Origin: Planctomicrobium sp.
GTDB taxonomy: Bacteria; Planctomycetota; Planctomycetia; Planctomycetales; Planctomycetaceae
Direction: 5' to 3'
Length of the DNA: 10,624 nt
Assembly (NCBI GenBank): GCA_029259835.1
Contig: JAJDEL010000361.1
Span: 1-10,624 of the forward strand
In this document: one piece after another, positions 7,645 through 10,624 of the stretch
Layout: every line of letters begins with the position of its first letter
How positions within the stretch are numbered: position 1 is the first letter of the stretch
Notes under the pieces: generated by a model
The model's input: the letters and a program-made list of their open reading frames with translations, nothing else
What the model was told of the DNA's origin: nothing
The model's database searches: none
Made by a program: the position numbers and the translations under genes

Positions 7645-9144
7645 CTATTTTTCTGTCTTCTTGAGATCCAGGCAGACGAGAGCGTCTTCGCATCTTAGAT
7701 AAAGGCGACCACGGGAAAGGACTGGGGCGGTCCAACTCGGGTAATGCATTTGCGGGATGCTACAGCGGGAGATTTCGTTCCAATCTGCTGTTGTCGCTTC
7801 GACCAATGCCAGTGTTCCGCGTTCGGCGAGAACGATGAACTTGCCATCTGCCATAATTTTAGAACCTCGACCGTACGTCGGCCAGGGAACAGTCTTGCCG
7901 GTTTTACGATCAATGATCGTACCATCTTCACCGCGCCCGAGACTTTCTAAATCGTTATGTCCAACCGCAGACCATTTCACTTTTCCGGTTTTCGCATCAA
8001 TGCAACGAAGTTCACCTTCGTTTTCGTGGCGACCGCTAAAGCCGAGATAGCAGCCATCGAGTGCGATTGCAGTTGACCAGTGGGTGAGTAGATTGCGTGC
8101 ATCTTTCCAAAGGAGTTCGTAGCTCTTGCCGTTGGGATTCACTTTCAGCAGGGCAGAGCCAACCCGATACGCCGCCGAAAGCATGATTGTGTCGTCAACC
8201 ACGACAGGCCGTGCGGCATTGACGGAATCGTGCGTTCGCGAACGAAACCAGTGCTTGAAGTTTTGTTCGCCAGTCTTCGGATCGAGTGAAACAAGCCCCT
8301 GCCGGGTGAGACACAGAAGATGTTTTTTGCCATGAAAAGTCGCGATGATTGGTGAGGAATAGCTGACGACCATTTCGTCTCCCTCCCATTCATATGTCGG
8401 ATCATTCGGCCAACCTGTTTCTGAACCATCCCATGTCTTTTTTCCTACGGAATTCCAGAGAGCCATTCCGTTTTTTGAATTGAATGCCACGACGCCGGAA
8501 TTGGGTTGACCACCGACGAGGACAAACAGCGTGTCTCCGTCTAGGATCGGTGTCGCACCGACACCGAAAAAACCGTCCGGGATTGTGTATTCCGACTTGA
8601 GGTCATGTTCCCAGGCAAGCGTGCCATCTGCGATTTTCAAACAGAGAAACTTCCCTTCCGCACCCAGAGTGACGCAATGGTCCTTCGTCAAAATTGGCGA
8701 ACAACGAGGTCCGTTGTTATAACCATATGGATCACGAAAATTGCTGGGGTATGCATATCGCCAGATTGGCTTGCCTGTTGCGGCGTTCAAGCACTCGACG
8801 ATTTCCTCATCGTCAACACGATGGTGCAGAACGAGCTTGTTCCCCAATACTGATGGAGCACTATAGCCGGTGCCGACTTCTTTCTCCCAGATTTGTGGTG
8901 GACCTGTTACAGGCCATTTGTCGAGCAAATCTGTCTCGCGAGAGACTCCATCATGCGTCAATCCCAGGAAATGAGGCCAGTCTTCACCGGCGCGGTCGTC
9001 ACCCCTGGGGGCGAGACTGACTTTTCCGGCTGCTTGATCTGTCGGATTCGCATCCTGAGCGTTTGAACACGAATAGACGACAATCGCGAAAGCAAATCCA
9101 GCGACAATAAAAAACGCATTCTTCAATCGCTGCGAGGCAGGCAT
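7645..9144 (-). CDS. Exported PQQ-like beta-propeller protein
   Basis: A 499-residue secreted protein read on the minus strand. The N-terminus (residues 1-30) has a basic start, a hydrophobic stretch 'AFFIVAGFAFAIVVYS' and then 'CSNAQD', which may be a lipobox-like site (V-Y-S-C) or a signal peptidase I site after 'SNA'. A segment 'EDWPHFLGLTHDGVSRE' leads into propeller blades recognisable by PQQ-like/BamB-type repeats: 'ATGKPIWRYAYP', 'DGTLAWEHDL', 'NGMALWNSVG', 'LDPKTGEQNFKHW', 'AKTGKVKWSAVG', and a last 'LRCEDALVCLDLKK'. The repeats predict a WD40/BamB-like propeller of about seven or eight blades. No separate catalytic domain or heme motif is seen, so a role as a redox dehydrogenase is unlikely; a scaffold or binding role is more plausible. 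The gene is convergent with the acetyltransferase and divergent from the DJ-1/PfpI gene. Confidence 0.9.
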   Translation of the reverse strand: MPASQRLKNAFFIVAGFAFAIVVYSCSNAQDANPTDQAAGKVSLAPRGDDRAGEDWPHFLGLTHDGVSRETDLLDKWPVTGPPQIWEKEVGTGYSAPSVLGNKLVLHHRVDDEEIVECLNAATGKPIWRYAYPSNFRDPYGYNNGPRCSPILTKDHCVTLGAEGKFLCLKIADGTLAWEHDLKSEYTIPDGFFGVGATPILDGDTLFVLVGGQPNSGVVAFNSKNGMALWNSVGKKTWDGSETGWPNDPTYEWEGDEMVVSYSSPIIATFHGKKHLLCLTRQGLVSLDPKTGEQNFKHWFRSRTHDSVNAARPVVVDDTIMLSAAYRVGSALLKVNPNGKSYELLWKDARNLLTHWSTAIALDGCYLGFSGRHENEGELRCIDAKTGKVKWSAVGHNDLESLGRGEDGTIIDRKTGKTVPWPTYGRGSKIMADGKFIVLAERGTLALVEATTADWNEISRCSIPQMHYPSWTAPVLSRGRLYLRCEDALVCLDLKKTEK

Positions 9145-9233
9145 ACAGTCACTCTTTCTGTCGTTTCTAAAAACAAGATAATGAACCGGATTGAACCGAT
9201 CTTGAACGCAAATTGCAAGACGAAATTAGTAGT

Positions 9234-9256
9234 GCCACACACTTTAAGTGTGTGGC
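9234..9256. repeat. Perfect palindrome with 11-bp arms (GCCACACACTT / AAGTGTGTGGC)
   Basis: Arms at 9234-9244 and 9246-9256 are perfect inverse copies around one central T. The site lies 90 bases upstream of the start codon of the minus-strand propeller gene and 123 bases before the DJ-1/PfpI gene. The centre CACTTTAAGTG is the exact reverse complement of the centre of the 3925-3941 palindrome. It could be a repeat element or an operator shared by the two divergent genes. Confidence 0.75.
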
Positions 9257-9323
9257 GAAATGTCTGAGCTTTGACAAGACTCAAGAAATAGATGATCCTT
9301 GCAGGATTCAAGAGCAGGAAACT

Positions 9324-9350
9324 CAGCACTCGCTGTGCTGTTTTCATTTT
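9324..9350 (+). terminator. Possible terminator or attenuator hairpin in the DJ-1/PfpI leader
   Basis: CAGCAC (9324-9329) pairs with GTGCTG (9335-9340) around a 5-base loop, and TTTTCATTTT follows at once. The stem is short. It lies 30 to 55 bases upstream of the ATG at 9380, so if the promoter is upstream it would sit in the 5' leader rather than after a gene. It may equally be fortuitous. Confidence 0.4.
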
Positions 9351-9379
9351 ACTGATATCAGACGGAAAGCACTCTTCAC

Positions 9380-9949
9380 ATGGAAAAAGTCCTCATCGTG
9401 GTCGGCGACGCTACCGAAACGCTCGACACAATGTATCCCTACTACCGACTTGTCGAAGCCGGTTTTCAACCAGTCGTGGCGGCTCCTGAAAAGCGGCTGT
9501 ATCAAATGGTCTTGCATGAAGTGAAGCCGGGATGGACCATCACCAAGGAATGGGAAGGCTACACAATCGAAGCCGATATCGCTTTCAAAGATATTGTTCC
9601 AGAAGAATACGCCGGCATTATGTTCTCCGGAGGCCGAGCACCGGAGTACATTCGTTACGACGAAGGTCTGGTTCGCGCGACGAAACATTTCTTTGAAACG
9701 AACAAGCCTATCGCGAGTGTCTGTCACGGGGTCGAAATTCCCGCTTATGCCGATTGTGTTCGTGGGAGAAAAATGGCGACTGTACCGAAGTGCCAATTTG
9801 ATCTCGAAGTTTGCGGTGGGATTTACGTCAATGAACCGTGTGTCATCGACGGTAATCTCATCAGTGGACGTACTTTCCACGACAACGGTCATTATGTCGG
9901 CCCATGGATCAAATTGTTGGAAGCCGCCCGCGATGGAAAAGCAAATTAA
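9380..9949 (+). CDS. DJ-1/PfpI family protein (class I glutamine amidotransferase-like)
   Basis: A 189-residue cytoplasmic protein of the DJ-1/PfpI superfamily, whose members include proteases, chaperone-like and deglycase/glyoxalase-type enzymes. It begins 'MEKVLIVVGDATETLDTMYP', with Glu13 at the place of the conserved N-terminal acid of PfpI. 'SGGRAPEYIR' at 83-92 supplies Glu89, matching the PfpI glutamate that completes the active site in a neighbouring subunit. The nucleophile elbow 'IASVCHGVEI' gives Cys115 and His116. Length is close to PfpI/YhbO with a slightly longer end: after 'GNLISGRTFHDNGHYVGPW' the usual 'P.D...F' motif is altered. There are four further cysteines, at about 126, 138, 145 and 154. 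No partner gene is adjacent in the same transcript, apart from the DUF1501 gene 92 bases downstream on the same strand. Substrate unknown. Confidence 0.92.
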   Translation: MEKVLIVVGDATETLDTMYPYYRLVEAGFQPVVAAPEKRLYQMVLHEVKPGWTITKEWEGYTIEADIAFKDIVPEEYAGIMFSGGRAPEYIRYDEGLVRATKHFFETNKPIASVCHGVEIPAYADCVRGRKMATVPKCQFDLEVCGGIYVNEPCVIDGNLISGRTFHDNGHYVGPWIKLLEAARDGKAN

Positions 9950-10041
9950 CCCCACAACTCTTCAATTTCCGATATATCTTTTACGGATCACTTAATTTTG
10001 ATACGATTTGAGGTGTTCCGCAGACGTAACCTATTCAGTGA

Positions 10042-10624
10042 ATGGATGGCGACTTGATGATAGATCTTTCTGGTCGAGCAGGTTCTGACTACTCTTTTTG
10101 TGATGGGATATCGCGCAGGAACTTCATCAAAATCGGAGCGCTTGGTGCAGCTGGTTTGACATTGCCCCAACTTCTGAAGGCGGAGTCAGATTCAGGAAGC
10201 GGTCAGTCACAAAAATCGGTGATCATGATTTACCTGGTCGGCGGACCGCCTCATCAGGATATGTTTGATCTCAAGCCAAATGCTCCCAAGGAGGTCGCTG
10301 GTCCCTGGAAGCCGATCCAGACGAATGTGCCTGGCATCGAAATTTGTGAAGCGTTTCCGTTGCTCGCCGGCATGGCAGACAAGTTCGTGCCGATTCGCTC
10401 CCTCGTCGGTTCACAAGCAGGACACGATGCGATTCAGGTCTTCAACGGACACAACCCTCGCAAGCCAAAACCTTCCGGCGGTTGGCCTCAGTTTGGCTCC
10501 GCAGTTTCAAAGGTACAAGGACAGACTGATGCGGCATCGCCTTCGTTTGTGAGCCTCTGTTACCCCTGTACACATGGTCCGTACAATGAACCTGGGCCAG
10601 GTTTTCTCGGTGCAGCGGCGAGTC
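10042..10624 (+). CDS. DUF1501 protein with Tat signal, 3'-truncated
   Basis: This frame stays open to the window end, so only about 194 residues are visible. A stop codon (10039-10041) directly precedes ATG 10042, making that the furthest start. The in-frame ATG at 10057 is a fair alternative, with GGATGG 7 bases before it. 'SRRNFIKIGALGAAGLTLPQ' at 24-43 is a textbook twin-arginine signal, so the protein is exported folded. Then come 'VIMIYLVGGPPHQDMFDLKP', 'GPWKPIQTNVPGIEICEAFP', 'MADKFVPIRSLVG' and 'GHDAIQVFNGH', the characteristic opening of DUF1501 proteins, which are distantly related to the alkaline phosphatase/sulfatase superfamily. These are abundant in planctomycetes and often paired with DUF1549/DUF1553 cytochrome-like proteins; no such partner lies upstream here. 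Its reaction is unknown. Confidence 0.9.
   Translation, partial: MDGDLMIDLSGRAGSDYSFCDGISRRNFIKIGALGAAGLTLPQLLKAESDSGSGQSQKSVIMIYLVGGPPHQDMFDLKPNAPKEVAGPWKPIQTNVPGIEICEAFPLLAGMADKFVPIRSLVGSQAGHDAIQVFNGHNPRKPKPSGGWPQFGSAVSKVQGQTDAASPSFVSLCYPCTHGPYNEPGPGFLGAAAS

Noticed and set aside
9344..9955. 203-residue minus-strand open frame opposite the DJ-1/PfpI gene
   Set aside because: It is antisense to a gene with clear family motifs, and its own translation shows no recognisable domain.
10265..10552. 95-residue plus-strand open frame near the end
   Set aside because: It is an out-of-frame shadow of the DUF1501 coding sequence, which has clear motifs in another frame.

Overview
The window looks like part of a planctomycete chromosome. 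Three genes support this: a Tat-exported DUF1501 protein, an exported PQQ-like beta-propeller protein opening with the planctomycete-style 'DWPHFLG...DGVS' segment, and an atypical RimI-like acetyltransferase. Base composition is near balanced and there are no transposases, phage genes, tRNA or rRNA genes, or CRISPR arrays. The genus cannot be fixed from this sequence.

Layout: (1) 1-3893 is the end of an RND-type efflux operon: the 3' part of a periplasmic adaptor (membrane fusion protein), then 15 bases later a complete HAE1-like RND permease of 1061 residues. (2) 3894-4182 is non-coding and carries a short perfect palindrome. (3) 4183-6643 holds a soluble family 2 glycosyltransferase and a 552-residue protein that resembles, remotely, the bacillithiol enzyme BshC but lacks its key histidine motif. 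(4) 6836-7384 is a RimI-like GNAT acetyltransferase followed by a strong intrinsic terminator. (5) 7471-7633 is a gene-free cluster of nested inverted repeats between two convergent genes. (6) 7645-9144, minus strand, is the beta-propeller protein. (7) 9145-9379 is a divergent intergenic region with an 11-bp-arm palindrome and a hairpin followed by a T-rich run. (8) 9380-9949 is a DJ-1/PfpI protein with an intact Cys-His-Glu set. (9) 10042 to the window end is the N-terminal part of a DUF1501 protein.

Only the adaptor/permease pair clearly works together, as two parts of a tripartite exporter whose outer membrane channel is not in view. The others look like independent transcription units. 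The most worthwhile leads are the BshC-like protein with altered active-site motifs, the two palindromes sharing a CACTTAAAGTG core in opposite orientation, the repeat cluster at 7471-7633, and the acetyltransferase lacking the usual RimI tyrosine. No wholly new multi-gene system is evident.
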